From contig NZ_LGEN01000020.1 in assembly GCF_001507855.1 (NCBI RefSeq), positions 1 to 64,000 of the forward strand: a DNA stretch of 64,000 nucleotides. Reading direction: 5' to 3'. The position numbers and the translations under genes were made by a program. Every line of letters starts with the position of its first letter. The first letter of the stretch is position 1. Origin of the DNA: Halomonas sp. 54_146 (GTDB lineage: Bacteria > Pseudomonadota > Gammaproteobacteria > Pseudomonadales > Halomonadaceae). Positions 24,782 through 33,206 of this stretch are shown here, in pieces. The notes beneath the pieces were generated by a model. It was not told the origin of the DNA. It did no database searches and worked only from the letters and a program-made list of their open reading frames with translations.

Positions 24782-25474
24782 ATGGCTCAATCTGATACGG
24801 TGACACGTATACTCGATACCGCTGAAGTACTGTTTGCAGAGCGTGGTTTTGCTGAAACCTCGCTGCGCAACATTACGAGTAAAGCGCGCGTTAACCTAGC
24901 CGCCGTGAATTATCATTTTGGTTCCAAAAAAGCGCTAATTCAGGCGGTGTTCTCGCGCTATCTTGATCCTTTTACCCAGCGCTTTCACACCGCGCTTGAT
25001 GACCTTGAAGCACAGTATAAAGGGCAGGTCATCCCCCTTGAAACTTTGCTCGAAACCATGGCAACCACGGTGTTGGCAGTGCCTGCCGAGCGCAATAGCC
25101 TAAAAGTCTTTATGCGCTTACTGGGGCTTGCCTATAGCCAGGCTCAAGGGCACTTGAGGCGCCATATTCAGCAAGAGTATGGCGATGTGTTTACGCGCTT
25201 TACGGAGTTAGTGCGCCAGGCCACGCCGGATCTACCCGACGCTGAACGCTTTTGGCGGCTACACTTCATGCTCGGCACGGTGATTTTTACGCTATCGGGT
25301 CTTGATGCCCTGCGCGATATTGCCGAAAAAGATTATCACGAGCAGGTAACGGTAAAGGATTTAGTAAGGCGGCTACGCCCGGTTGTAGTCGCGGCCATGA
25401 ACGCGCCCTTACCCTTGGCCCCTGACGACGCCAAGCTACAAGAAGGAAACCATGCGAACGCCTACGCTAGCTGA
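24782..25474 (+). CDS. psrA: TetR-family regulator PsrA (fatty-acid-responsive)
   Basis: The N-terminal HTH (residues 7-55: VTRILDTAEVLFAERGFAETSLRNIT and VNLAAVNYHFGSKKALIQAVFSRYL) and the C-terminal ligand domain (RLLGLAYSQAQGHLRRHIQQEYG; LFWR-like FWRLHFMLG) closely resemble Pseudomonas PsrA. That protein represses beta-oxidation genes and itself, activates rpoS, and is released by long-chain acyl signals. The neighbours lexA and nagZ are the same as in Pseudomonas, and a perfect PsrA operator lies upstream. It is 230 aa with a short extra C-terminal tail. The 3' end overlaps the next gene by 23 bp. Confidence 0.9.
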   Translation: MAQSDTVTRILDTAEVLFAERGFAETSLRNITSKARVNLAAVNYHFGSKKALIQAVFSRYLDPFTQRFHTALDDLEAQYKGQVIPLETLLETMATTVLAVPAERNSLKVFMRLLGLAYSQAQGHLRRHIQQEYGDVFTRFTELVRQATPDLPDAERFWRLHFMLGTVIFTLSGLDALRDIAEKDYHEQVTVKDLVRRLRPVVVAAMNAPLPLAPDDAKLQEGNHANAYAS

Positions 25475-25988
25475 ATTGCCCCCCACTGAGAATATCTGGC
25501 TGGAAATTGACACCACCCAGCAGCAGCTGCGTTGTTGGCGAGGGCCAAAAGTGCTGCGGGAGTGTGCCATTTCAACGGGGTTGGCGGGGGTTGGGCAATA
25601 CACTGGCAGCGGTAAAACACCCCATGGTTGGCACTATGTGCGCGCCGCTATTGGCGAGGGAATGCCAGAAAACGCAGTATTTCGCGGCCGTCGATGGACC
25701 TCTGAAATATTTACGCCATCGCTAGCCGAAGCCTACCCGCAGCGCGATTGGATTTTGACGCGTATTCTTTGGCTTTGCGGATTAGAAAAAGGGGTTAATC
25801 GAGGCGGGCAGGTTGACTCACAGCGGCGCTATATTTACCTGCACGGCACGCCGCCTGATCAACCGATGGGCGTGGCTGCTTCCCATGGCTGTATCCGTTT
25901 ACGCAACAGTGATTTGCTGTATATCTTTTCGCTAGCGTTGCCAGGCACGCCGGTTTGGTTGCACGGTGGCCGGCAGTGCTTTGATTGA
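25452..25988 (+). CDS. L,D-transpeptidase (YkuD domain)
   Basis: A 178 aa YkuD-fold enzyme that normally makes 3-3 peptidoglycan cross-links or anchors proteins to peptidoglycan. It has WLEIDTTQQQLRCWRG at the N-terminus, IYLHGTPPDQPMG and the catalytic SHGCIRLRNSDLL with Cys near residue 148. No signal peptide or membrane anchor is visible, which is odd for an enzyme acting in the periplasm. AAGGAAA precedes the ATG, which lies inside the psrA 3' end. An alternative is a non-classical export route or a cytosolic role. nagZ, a peptidoglycan recycling gene, follows by 77 bp. Confidence 0.88.
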   Translation: MRTPTLAELPPTENIWLEIDTTQQQLRCWRGPKVLRECAISTGLAGVGQYTGSGKTPHGWHYVRAAIGEGMPENAVFRGRRWTSEIFTPSLAEAYPQRDWILTRILWLCGLEKGVNRGGQVDSQRRYIYLHGTPPDQPMGVAASHGCIRLRNSDLLYIFSLALPGTPVWLHGGRQCFD

Positions 25989-26005
25989 GCAGATTTTGAC
26001 ACCGC

Positions 26006-26019
26006 TAGACGATCGTCTA
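26006..26019. promoter_or_regulatory. 14-bp perfect palindrome upstream of nagZ
   Basis: TAGACGATCGTCTA is fully self-complementary. GATTTT (25992-25997) and AAAATC (26019-26024) flank it, extending the symmetry imperfectly. It lies 46 bp before the nagZ ATG and could be an operator or a short terminator of the upstream gene. Confidence 0.45.
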
Positions 26020-26065
26020 AAATCACCGCCCCCTTTTCAGGATCTATCTTCATGGACCTATCTCG

Positions 26066-27094
26066 ATGACTCAACCGTTAGGCCCGGTCATGCTCGACCT
26101 TGAAGGCCCACAACTGACAGCCGCAGAAAAGCGCTTGCTGCTTGAACCGGCGGTAGGGGGCGTTATTTTATTTGCCCGCAATGTCGAAAATAGCTACCAA
26201 GTGCGCAAGCTGTGTAGCGAGATTCGCCGCGTACGTGCGGATTTATTGCTGGCAGTTGACCAAGAAGGTGGGCGAGTTCAGCGCATTAAAGAAGGTTTAA
26301 CTCGTCTTCCCGCCATGGCCAGCATCGGCGAATGTTATCGCGCTAATCCTGACGATGGTTTGGCATTAGCCAGAGATACTGGCTGGCTGTTAGGCATGGA
26401 AATGGCCGCCTGCGGGATGGATTTAAGCTTTGCCCCAGTGCTGGACGTGGAAAGTGGTGTATCCAGCGTGATTGGTGACCGCAGTTTTAGCAGCGACCCC
26501 CAGCACGTAGCTCAGCTGGGTAGCGCTTTTATTCAAGGGCTTCACGATGCTGGAATGGCCGCGGTTGGAAAACACTTCCCCGGCCATGGCGGTGTCGCTG
26601 CTGATTCCCACGTAGCGCTGCCGGTAGATGACCGCCCGCTGGAGGTCATTAAGCAGCACGACCTGGTGCCTTTTGCTCACCTAGCCAAACAGCTAGAAGG
26701 CGTTATGCCCGCTCACGTTATATACAGCGCATTTGACGTGCGGCCCGCTGGTTTTTCGCCTAGTTGGTTAGGCATGCTGCGCGAGTCGCTAGGTTTTAAA
26801 GGCTGTATTTTTTCTGATGATTTAAGCATGGCGGGTGCCCATGAAGCGGGTGAACCCAAAGAGCGCGCCCGTGCCGCATTGGCGGCAGGCTGCGATATGC
26901 TGCTGGTGTGTAATGACCGAGCCGCCGCACTAGACGTGATAGACGCGTGTAAAGGTATCGAAACTAAACGCCCTGGCAAGCTGCGCTATAGCCGTGCGCG
27001 ACCAGACCTGGATGCGCTAAGCGCGTTAGGCCGCTGGCGTCGCACCCACGCTAAGCTAGAAGCGCTGGCGGATAAATCGCCGCCAAACGCTTAG
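26066..27094 (+). CDS. nagZ: Beta-N-acetylhexosaminidase NagZ
   Basis: A cytosolic family 3 glycoside hydrolase that removes GlcNAc from anhydro-muropeptides during peptidoglycan recycling. Visible are the N-terminal MLDLEGPQLTAAEKRLL, LLAVDQEGGRVQRIK, the catalytic loop GKHFPGHGGVAADSHV with the acid/base His, and FSDDLSMAGA with the nucleophile Asp. It is 342 aa, the usual NagZ length. The product of NagZ controls AmpC induction in many gammaproteobacteria, but no ampC is in the window. The upstream neighbour is a cell-wall transpeptidase. Confidence 0.96.
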   Translation: MTQPLGPVMLDLEGPQLTAAEKRLLLEPAVGGVILFARNVENSYQVRKLCSEIRRVRADLLLAVDQEGGRVQRIKEGLTRLPAMASIGECYRANPDDGLALARDTGWLLGMEMAACGMDLSFAPVLDVESGVSSVIGDRSFSSDPQHVAQLGSAFIQGLHDAGMAAVGKHFPGHGGVAADSHVALPVDDRPLEVIKQHDLVPFAHLAKQLEGVMPAHVIYSAFDVRPAGFSPSWLGMLRESLGFKGCIFSDDLSMAGAHEAGEPKERARAALAAGCDMLLVCNDRAAALDVIDACKGIETKRPGKLRYSRARPDLDALSALGRWRRTHAKLEALADKSPPNA

Positions 27095-27110
27095 ATTGCA
27101 CGCTTCTCTA

Positions 27111-27197
27111 CGATTGAATAGCCAAGTGTTGAAAAACTAAGTGTTGAATAGCTAAGACGTAAATAACTAAAAGTATTAAATAACTAAGTATTGAAAC
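27111..27197. repeat. About six degenerate 15-17-bp tandem units between nagZ and hpt
   Basis: Successive units of the form CTAAGTGTTGAATAG, CTAAGACGTAAATAA, CTAAAAGTATTAAATAA and CTAAGTATTGAAACC fill nearly the whole 128-bp gap. The array is AT-rich, contains repeated TAA/TAG triplets and ends just before the hpt leader. Confidence 0.85.
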
Positions 27198-27222
27198 CTT
27201 TAACCCGCCGTGGAGTTGGTAG

Positions 27223-27801
27223 ATGTCAAAGCTGGATAAAAAAGCGTTAGCGTCATTGGATTCTATGCGCGAACTGATGGATAACGCCGACTGCTTAATT
27301 TCTCAGCAAGAGGTAGAGCGGGCGCTTGATCGCATGGCGGAAGCAATCACCAAAGATTTAGGCGATAAACTGCCGGTGTTTTACTGCGTGATGAATGGAG
27401 GCTTGATTACCACCGGCCACTTACTCACCCGCTTAGGTTTTCCGCTGGAAGTGGATTATTTGCACGCCACGCGTTATCGCAACGAGCTGCGCGGCGGCGA
27501 GCTTTTTTGGCGCGTTTCGCCGGAAGTGCCAATGGCCGGGCGTCATGTTGTGATTGTCGATGACATTTTGGACGAGGGGGCAACGCTGGCGGCAATTCTG
27601 GCTTACTGTGAAGAAGCGCAGGCCGCCAGTGTCACCACGGCAGTGCTGGTAGATAAACAGCACAACCGCAAAGCGGTGCCGGGTCTAAAGGCCGACTACT
27701 GCAGTTTAACCGTCGCCGACCGTTATGTGTTTGGCTTCGGTATGGACTACAAAGGCTACTGGCGAAACGCGCCGGGTATATTTGCCCCGAAAGGCATGTA
27801 A
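27223..27801 (+). CDS. hpt: Hypoxanthine-guanine phosphoribosyltransferase
   Basis: Salvages hypoxanthine and guanine with PRPP. The PRPP-binding motif is VVIVDDILDEGATLAAI near residue 105, with YCVMNGGLITTGHLLTRL upstream and VADRYVFGFGMDYKGYWRNAPGIFA at the C-terminus, which holds the base-binding Asp-Phe/Tyr region. It is 192 aa and cytosolic. A GGAG ribosome site lies at about 27211. With apt, upp and the two permeases it completes the nucleobase salvage set of this window. Distinction from the Gpt type is by the DDILDEG motif. Confidence 0.93.
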   Translation: MSKLDKKALASLDSMRELMDNADCLISQQEVERALDRMAEAITKDLGDKLPVFYCVMNGGLITTGHLLTRLGFPLEVDYLHATRYRNELRGGELFWRVSPEVPMAGRHVVIVDDILDEGATLAAILAYCEEAQAASVTTAVLVDKQHNRKAVPGLKADYCSLTVADRYVFGFGMDYKGYWRNAPGIFAPKGM

Positions 27802-27819
27802 CGGATCGCCTAGCAGCGG

Positions 27820-28653
27820 TTAGCGGGGCGAAAAACGTCTCGCTAATCCTGTCTCGGCAATCATCCGTGTGGAAATTTCTTCTACCGAGAAGCGCGTCGC
27901 ATCAATAAAGGGAATGTGCATGGTGCGATAGAGCGACTCTGCCTGTTCCACTTCCTGAAGGCATTGATCCATCGAGCTGTAACGGCTATTGGGGCGTCGC
28001 TCGTTACGAATCGCCGACAAGCGTCGCGCATCAATGGTTAAGCCAAACAGCTTTTGACGGTGGGGTACAAGTGCCTTAGGCAGCTTGAGTATGCCATCTT
28101 CGTCTAAATCATCTTCGGTTAGCGGGTAGTTAGCGGCTCGAATACCAAACTGCAGTGCTAAATAGAGCGAAGTAGGGGTTTTACCACAGCGCGAAACGCC
28201 TACCAGGATAATATCCGCTTTATCGTATTGATGGGTGCGCGCGCCATCGTCGTTATCCAGTGCAAAGTGTACTGAATGGATGCGATCCATATACACATCA
28301 TCGCTGCCAATCGAGTGAGTGCGGCCAACGCTATATGATGAGTGGGTATCCAGCTCCTGTTCCAAAGGCTCCAGGAAGGTTGAAAAGATATCCACTTTGA
28401 AGCCAGATGCCTGACGAATAACGTTACGAATTTGCTGGTCGACAATCGTGTCGATGATGATAGGGCGCTTGCCGTCACGATCAGCCGTTGCTTCAATAAT
28501 GTGCGCCAGCGCTCGGGCTTTTTCAACCGTATCGATATACGGCTTGGTCTGCATGTCGATCTCAACATCGCTGAATTGAGCCAGCAAGCTACGCCCTAAG
28601 CTTTCCGCCGTAATCCCTGTACCATCAGATATAAAAAAAGCCGTGCGCTTCAT
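27820..28653 (-). CDS. ppsR: PEP synthase regulatory protein (bifunctional kinase/pyrophosphorylase)
   Basis: A DUF299 protein that inactivates PEP synthase by ADP-dependent threonine phosphorylation and reactivates it by Pi-dependent phosphorolysis. The 277 aa protein has [22 protein letters not shown] at the N-terminus, the P-loop [15 protein letters not shown] near residue 153 and [10 protein letters not shown]. It is divergent from ppsA, its target, with 249 bp between, the standard arrangement. The intergenic region carries a 16-bp-period duplication. Confidence 0.95.
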   Translation of the reverse strand: MKRTAFFISDGTGITAESLGRSLLAQFSDVEIDMQTKPYIDTVEKARALAHIIEATADRDGKRPIIIDTIVDQQIRNVIRQASGFKVDIFSTFLEPLEQELDTHSSYSVGRTHSIGSDDVYMDRIHSVHFALDNDDGARTHQYDKADIILVGVSRCGKTPTSLYLALQFGIRAANYPLTEDDLDEDGILKLPKALVPHRQKLFGLTIDARRLSAIRNERRPNSRYSSMDQCLQEVEQAESLYRTMHIPFIDATRFSVEEISTRMIAETGLARRFSPR

Positions 28654-28702
28654 AAACAGATCCGCCTGTGAGTGATGCCACTATTGTGTGCCGAGCCGTT
28701 TA

Positions 28703-28732
28703 CCAGCACAACTTATTGCCAGCACAACTTAT
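28703..28732. repeat. 16-bp-period direct repeat in the ppsR-ppsA gap
   Basis: CCAGCACAACTTAT at 28703-28716 is repeated exactly at 28719-28732. It lies about 50 bp upstream of the ppsR start. Confidence 0.9.
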
Positions 28733-28902
28733 CTGAACATGCTTGACTACATAACAGCGCTAAAAAGTCCTTCTGTTGTAAAAATCCTCCACTCTCTTCG
28801 CTATTAGACCAATGGCGAATATGTTGGCGCGGTGCTAGTGTGTCTCAGTGAATTATCCGTGGTCGTTAAGGCCATGCCGATATCTATGAGCGAGGGGGTT
28901 AC

Positions 28903-31278
28903 GTGGAAGAGTACATTCTGTGGTTCGATCAGTTGGGTATGACGGACGTCGAACGCGTAGGTGGTAAAAATGCCTCGCTTGGCGAAATGATTTCTAATCT
29001 CTCAGGTGTAGGCGTAACCGTCCCCGGCGGCTTTGCAACCACCGCCCACGCTTACCGCGAATTTCTCTCCCACGAAGGGTTAAACGAGCGCATTAACGCC
29101 ACTCTGGCGCGTTTGGACGTTGATGACGTCAAAGCGCTGGCTGAAGCAGGCCGCAATATTCGTCAATGGATTATTGATACGCCATTGCCGCCTACCTTTG
29201 AAGCCGCTCTGCGCGACGCTTATGGCCAGCTACAGCAACAACACCCTGAGCTGAAAGTGGCCGTGCGCAGCTCAGCTACCGCTGAAGATTTACCCGATGC
29301 CTCGTTTGCCGGCCAACAGGAAACCTTCCTCAATATTGAAGGCTTCGACAACATCAAACGTGCCGTGCACGAAGTCTTTGCCTCGCTGTTCAATGACCGC
29401 GCTATTTCCTATCGCGTGCACCGTGGCTACGCCCATGAGAACGTTGCTCTTTCGGCAGGCGTGCAGAAAATGGTGCGTTCAGAGACGGGCGCTGCGGGCG
29501 TTATGTTTACCCTAGACACAGAGTCTGGCTTCCGCGATGCCGTTTTTGTTACCGCCTCTTGGGGCTTGGGTGAAACGGTGGTGCAGGGTGCGGTTAATCC
29601 TGACGAATTCTATGTTCATAAACCGACCCTGGCAGCGGGTCGTCCGGCGGTGCTGAGACGCAGTTTAGGCTCTAAGCTGATTAAGATGGTTTACGGCCAA
29701 GATGCCAGCGCTGGAAAATCAGTAGAAACCGTCGACGTGCCACATAAAGATCGTGGCCGTTTTTGCCTGAATGATCAGCAAGTGATGGACTTGGCGCGCC
29801 AGGCAATGACCATCGAAGAGCACTACCAGCGCCCGATGGATATTGAGTGGGCCTTGGATGGCGACGATGGCAAGCTCTACATTGTTCAAGCACGCCCTGA
29901 AACCGTGGTTTCCCAGCAGGAAGGGGGCAAACTTGAGCGCTTCCAGCTGCGTGAAAAAGGCCGTACCTTAATCACCGGTCGTGCTATTGGCCAGCGTATT
30001 GGCCGTGGGGCGGTGAAGGTGGTACTAAGCCCTGACGATATGGACAAAATCCAAGATGGCGATGTGCTGGTTACCGACATGACCGACCCTGATTGGGAGC
30101 CGATCATGAAGCGCGCTTCTGCCATCGTTACCAACCGCGGTGGGCGTACCTGCCACGCAGCGATTATCGCTCGCGAGCTGGGCATTCCTGCCGTGGTAGG
30201 CTGTGGCGATGCAACCACTCAGTTAAAAGAAGGTATCGACGTCACGGTTTCTTGCGCGGAAGGCGATACCGGTAATGTTTACGAAGGATTGCTAGAGTTT
30301 GACTGCAAGGTTTCTAGTGTCGACGCTATGCCGGAAATCCCGTTCAAAATCATGATGAACGTGGGTAATCCTGACCGCGCTTTTGGCTTTGCCAGTTTGC
30401 CAAACGCGGGCGTTGGGCTGGCGCGCCTGGAATTTATTATTAACCGTATGATCGGTGTCCACCCTAAAGCGCTGTTGGAGTACGACACGCTGCCTGTGGA
30501 TTTACAGCAGGTGATTGATTTGCGCACCGCGGGTTATGCCGACCCCGTAAGCTTTTATGTCGATAAGCTGGTTGAGGGTATTTCAACGCTAGCAGCCGCA
30601 TTTCACCCGCAGCGCGTTATCGTCCGGCTGTCAGACTTTAAATCGAACGAATATGAAAACCTGATTGGCGGCAAGCTGTATGAGCCGGGCGAAGAGAACC
30701 CCATGCTGGGTTTCCGGGGGGCATCGCGCTACATTTCCGAGGCGTTCCGTCCCTGCTTTGAGCTTGAGTGCCGCGCCCTGAAGCGGGTGCGCGAAGAAAT
30801 GGGTTTTGATAACGTTGAAGTGATGGTGCCTTTTGTGCGCACCACCGATGAAGCACGTGAGGTCGTTGAACTGCTAGCGGCGAACGGCTTGGAGCGGGGC
30901 GGCCCTTCAAACCTAAAAGTCATTATGATGTGCGAGCTGCCTGCTAATGCGCTGCTGGCCGATGAGTTCCTTGAGTATTTTGACGGTTTCTCGATTGGCT
31001 CTAATGACCTGACCCAGCTAACGCTCGGTTTGGATCGCGATTCGGGCATCGTGGCGCATCTGTTTGACGAGCGTAATGAGGCGGTTAAAAAGCTCCTCGC
31101 TATGGCAATTCAAGCCTGTAAGGCGAAGGGCAAATATGTCGGTATTTGCGGGCAGGGGCCATCAGACCATCCCGATCTGGCTAAATGGTTGATGGAGCAG
31201 GGTATCGATTCTGTATCACTCAACCCCGATGCGGTATTGGAAACCTGGTTTATGCTCGCAGGGCAGAAAATCGAGTAG
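28903..31278 (+). CDS. ppsA: Phosphoenolpyruvate synthase
   Basis: Converts pyruvate + ATP + water to PEP + AMP + Pi for gluconeogenesis. The 791 aa order is the N-terminal nucleotide-binding domain ([33 protein letters not shown]), the swivelling His domain with [21 protein letters not shown] (His418, phosphorylated), and the C-terminal PEP/pyruvate domain ([45 protein letters not shown] with the catalytic Cys). It starts at GTG with GAGGGGG just upstream. The conserved Thr regulated by PpsR precedes the His (GGRTCH). The gene is closed by a hairpin. Confidence 0.97.
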   Translation: MEEYILWFDQLGMTDVERVGGKNASLGEMISNLSGVGVTVPGGFATTAHAYREFLSHEGLNERINATLARLDVDDVKALAEAGRNIRQWIIDTPLPPTFEAALRDAYGQLQQQHPELKVAVRSSATAEDLPDASFAGQQETFLNIEGFDNIKRAVHEVFASLFNDRAISYRVHRGYAHENVALSAGVQKMVRSETGAAGVMFTLDTESGFRDAVFVTASWGLGETVVQGAVNPDEFYVHKPTLAAGRPAVLRRSLGSKLIKMVYGQDASAGKSVETVDVPHKDRGRFCLNDQQVMDLARQAMTIEEHYQRPMDIEWALDGDDGKLYIVQARPETVVSQQEGGKLERFQLREKGRTLITGRAIGQRIGRGAVKVVLSPDDMDKIQDGDVLVTDMTDPDWEPIMKRASAIVTNRGGRTCHAAIIARELGIPAVVGCGDATTQLKEGIDVTVSCAEGDTGNVYEGLLEFDCKVSSVDAMPEIPFKIMMNVGNPDRAFGFASLPNAGVGLARLEFIINRMIGVHPKALLEYDTLPVDLQQVIDLRTAGYADPVSFYVDKLVEGISTLAAAFHPQRVIVRLSDFKSNEYENLIGGKLYEPGEENPMLGFRGASRYISEAFRPCFELECRALKRVREEMGFDNVEVMVPFVRTTDEAREVVELLAANGLERGGPSNLKVIMMCELPANALLADEFLEYFDGFSIGSNDLTQLTLGLDRDSGIVAHLFDERNEAVKKLLAMAIQACKAKGKYVGICGQGPSDHPDLAKWLMEQGIDSVSLNPDAVLETWFMLAGQKIE

Positions 31279-31300
31279 TTACATTTATTTTAACTAATTT

Positions 31301-31335
31301 ACGCCCGGCCATTGTGCCGGGCGTCGTTGTTTTTA
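31301..31335 (+). terminator. Rho-independent terminator of ppsA
   Basis: ACGCCCGGC (31301-31309) pairs with GCCGGGCGT (31316-31324) around CATTGT, followed by the T-rich CGTTGTTTTTA. It separates ppsA from the following gamma-glutamyltransferase gene. Confidence 0.78.
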
Positions 31336-31385
31336 TAGGCTACCCTTTTGGAGTGGTTTTTTTATTTGTCGCGGAGAGCGCTGAG

Positions 31386-33176
31386 ATGTCACCAAAATCA
31401 GTTAAGTTTGCGCTACCTGTTCTGCTGGTAGCGCCGTTGTATAGCTGGGGGTTTAGCTATGAGGCACCCTCGATTTCTCCTGAAAGCCAGTCGGGCTATG
31501 AAGAGAAACCCGGCTGGGCGGCGGCGTCGTTTGCGGTCGCTGCTGCCAACCCCTTGGCAACGGATGCGGGCTATCAAGTGCTGAAAGCCGGTGGCAACGC
31601 TATTGATGCGGCCATTGCGGTGCAAATGGTGCTGAATTTGGTTGAGCCACAATCCAGCGGAATTGGTGGTGGCGCTTTTTTGATGCACTACGATGGCGCT
31701 GAAGTACGCGCTTATGATGGTCGTGAAACGGCACCCCAAGGCGTTACTGGTGAGCTATTTATAGAAAATGGCCAACCGTTGGCCTTTGCGGACGCCGTTG
31801 CAAGCGGCCTTTCGGTGGGGGTGCCAGGTACGCTTAAAATGCTTGAAAAGGCTCACGCTGAACATGGTGAGCTAGCTTGGGCTGAGTTGTTCAAGCCCGC
31901 GATTACCTTGGCAGAAGAGGGCTTTGCCGTTAGCAATCGGTTGCATACCAGCCTGGCTAACGACGCCTTTTTACGACAAGACCCACTTGCTAGCCAGTTT
32001 TATTATGACGCTGAAGGCGAGCCCATTGCCGTAGGCGAAACGCTTAAAAATCCAGCGCTGGGTGAAATTTTCCGCCGTGTAGCGGCACACGGTAGTGCAG
32101 CTTTTCATGAAGGCGCCGTGGCTGAAGATATCGTTGAGCGAGTACAAAACCACCCCGAGCGCCCAGGCAGTTTGACGCTTGAGGATATGAGCGGCTATGA
32201 AGCCGTTACCCGCGAGCCGCTGTGCACGCCCTGGCAGCAGTGGGAAGTGTGCGGGTTTCCGCCGCCTTCATCGGGCCATCTTACTATCATGCAGATATTG
32301 GGCATGCTCGATCAGCAGCCGTTACTCGAAGCGCCGTTAGACAGCGGCGCTGCAAGCAGCGGATGGCTGCACCAGTTTTTAGAAGCCTCGCGCTTAGCGT
32401 TCGCAGACCGTGGCCGCTACATTGCCGACCCTGCGTTTGTCGAGGCACCGGGCGGCGACTGGTCATTGATGTTAGCCCCTGAATACCTAGCCCAGCGTAG
32501 CGCGCTTATTGAAGCGATGAGCATGGGTGATAGCGCGGAGCCGGGTAATCCAGGCGAGCTGGACATTAGCTGGGCCAGCCAGCCGGAGCAGCCAGAGTAT
32601 GGCACTAGTCATATCAGTATTATTGACGAAGAGGGCAACTCGATAGCGATGACAACCAGCATTGAGCAGGCGTTTGGCTCGCGGATTTTGTCTGACGGTG
32701 GAACAGGGTTAGCCGGTGGTTTCTTGCTCAACAACGAGCTTACTGATTTCTCCTTTGCACCTGAGGTGGATGGTGAGCCCGTCGCCAACCGGGTAGAACC
32801 TGGCAAGCGGCCACGTTCCAGCATGAGCCCGGCGCTGGTGTTTGACCAAGAAAGCGGCGAGTTGGTGGCAAGCCTTGGGTCACCGGGTGGTGCTGCCATT
32901 ATTCACTACACGGCTCGAACGTTAGTAGCGCTACGTGACTGGGGATTAAGTGCTCAGGAAGCCTTGAATCTACCCCATGCGATTACCCTGGGTGGCGATG
33001 TGTTCGTGGAAACAGGGCGTTTTCCTGAGGAAACGATCAACGCGCTGCGCGAGCGTGGTCATACCGTCAGCGAACGCGAACTTACCAGCGGCCTTCAGGC
33101 GATTATGCGTCTTAATGACGGCAGCCTGTTTGGAGGCGCTGACCCGCGTCGTGAAGGTATTGTGATGGGTGAGTGA
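31386..33176 (+). CDS. ggt: Gamma-glutamyltransferase (glutathione hydrolase)
   Basis: A periplasmic Ntn-hydrolase that cleaves glutathione and gamma-glutamyl compounds and self-processes into two subunits. A signal sequence covers residues 1-25 (KFALPVLLVAPLYSWGFS). The large subunit has NPLATDAGYQVLKAGGNAIDAAIAVQ, EPQSSGIGGGAF and the Arg in YDGRETAP. The small subunit begins at the nucleophile Thr407 in YGTSHISIID, and SSMSPALVF and GSPGGAAIIHYT form the binding loop. It is 596 aa from the ATG at 31386 (GGAGAG upstream); the frame upstream overlaps ppsA and its terminator. The stop is inside an 11-bp tandem duplication. Confidence 0.95.
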   Translation: MSPKSVKFALPVLLVAPLYSWGFSYEAPSISPESQSGYEEKPGWAAASFAVAAANPLATDAGYQVLKAGGNAIDAAIAVQMVLNLVEPQSSGIGGGAFLMHYDGAEVRAYDGRETAPQGVTGELFIENGQPLAFADAVASGLSVGVPGTLKMLEKAHAEHGELAWAELFKPAITLAEEGFAVSNRLHTSLANDAFLRQDPLASQFYYDAEGEPIAVGETLKNPALGEIFRRVAAHGSAAFHEGAVAEDIVERVQNHPERPGSLTLEDMSGYEAVTREPLCTPWQQWEVCGFPPPSSGHLTIMQILGMLDQQPLLEAPLDSGAASSGWLHQFLEASRLAFADRGRYIADPAFVEAPGGDWSLMLAPEYLAQRSALIEAMSMGDSAEPGNPGELDISWASQPEQPEYGTSHISIIDEEGNSIAMTTSIEQAFGSRILSDGGTGLAGGFLLNNELTDFSFAPEVDGEPVANRVEPGKRPRSSMSPALVFDQESGELVASLGSPGGAAIIHYTARTLVALRDWGLSAQEALNLPHAITLGGDVFVETGRFPEETINALRERGHTVSERELTSGLQAIMRLNDGSLFGGADPRREGIVMGE

Positions 33177-33189
33177 TAGGTGAGTGATA
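33168..33189. repeat. 11-bp tandem duplication spanning the ggt stop codon
   Basis: GGTGAGTGATA at 33168-33178 is repeated directly at 33179-33189. The ggt TGA (33174-33176) is in the first copy. Confidence 0.92.
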
Positions 33190-33206
33190 AGCGATTAAGC
33201 CAGGCG

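Noticed and set aside
27111-27197. CRISPR-like array between nagZ and hpt
   Set aside because: The units are 15-17 bp with no unique spacers and high divergence, which is a degenerate tandem repeat and not a CRISPR array.
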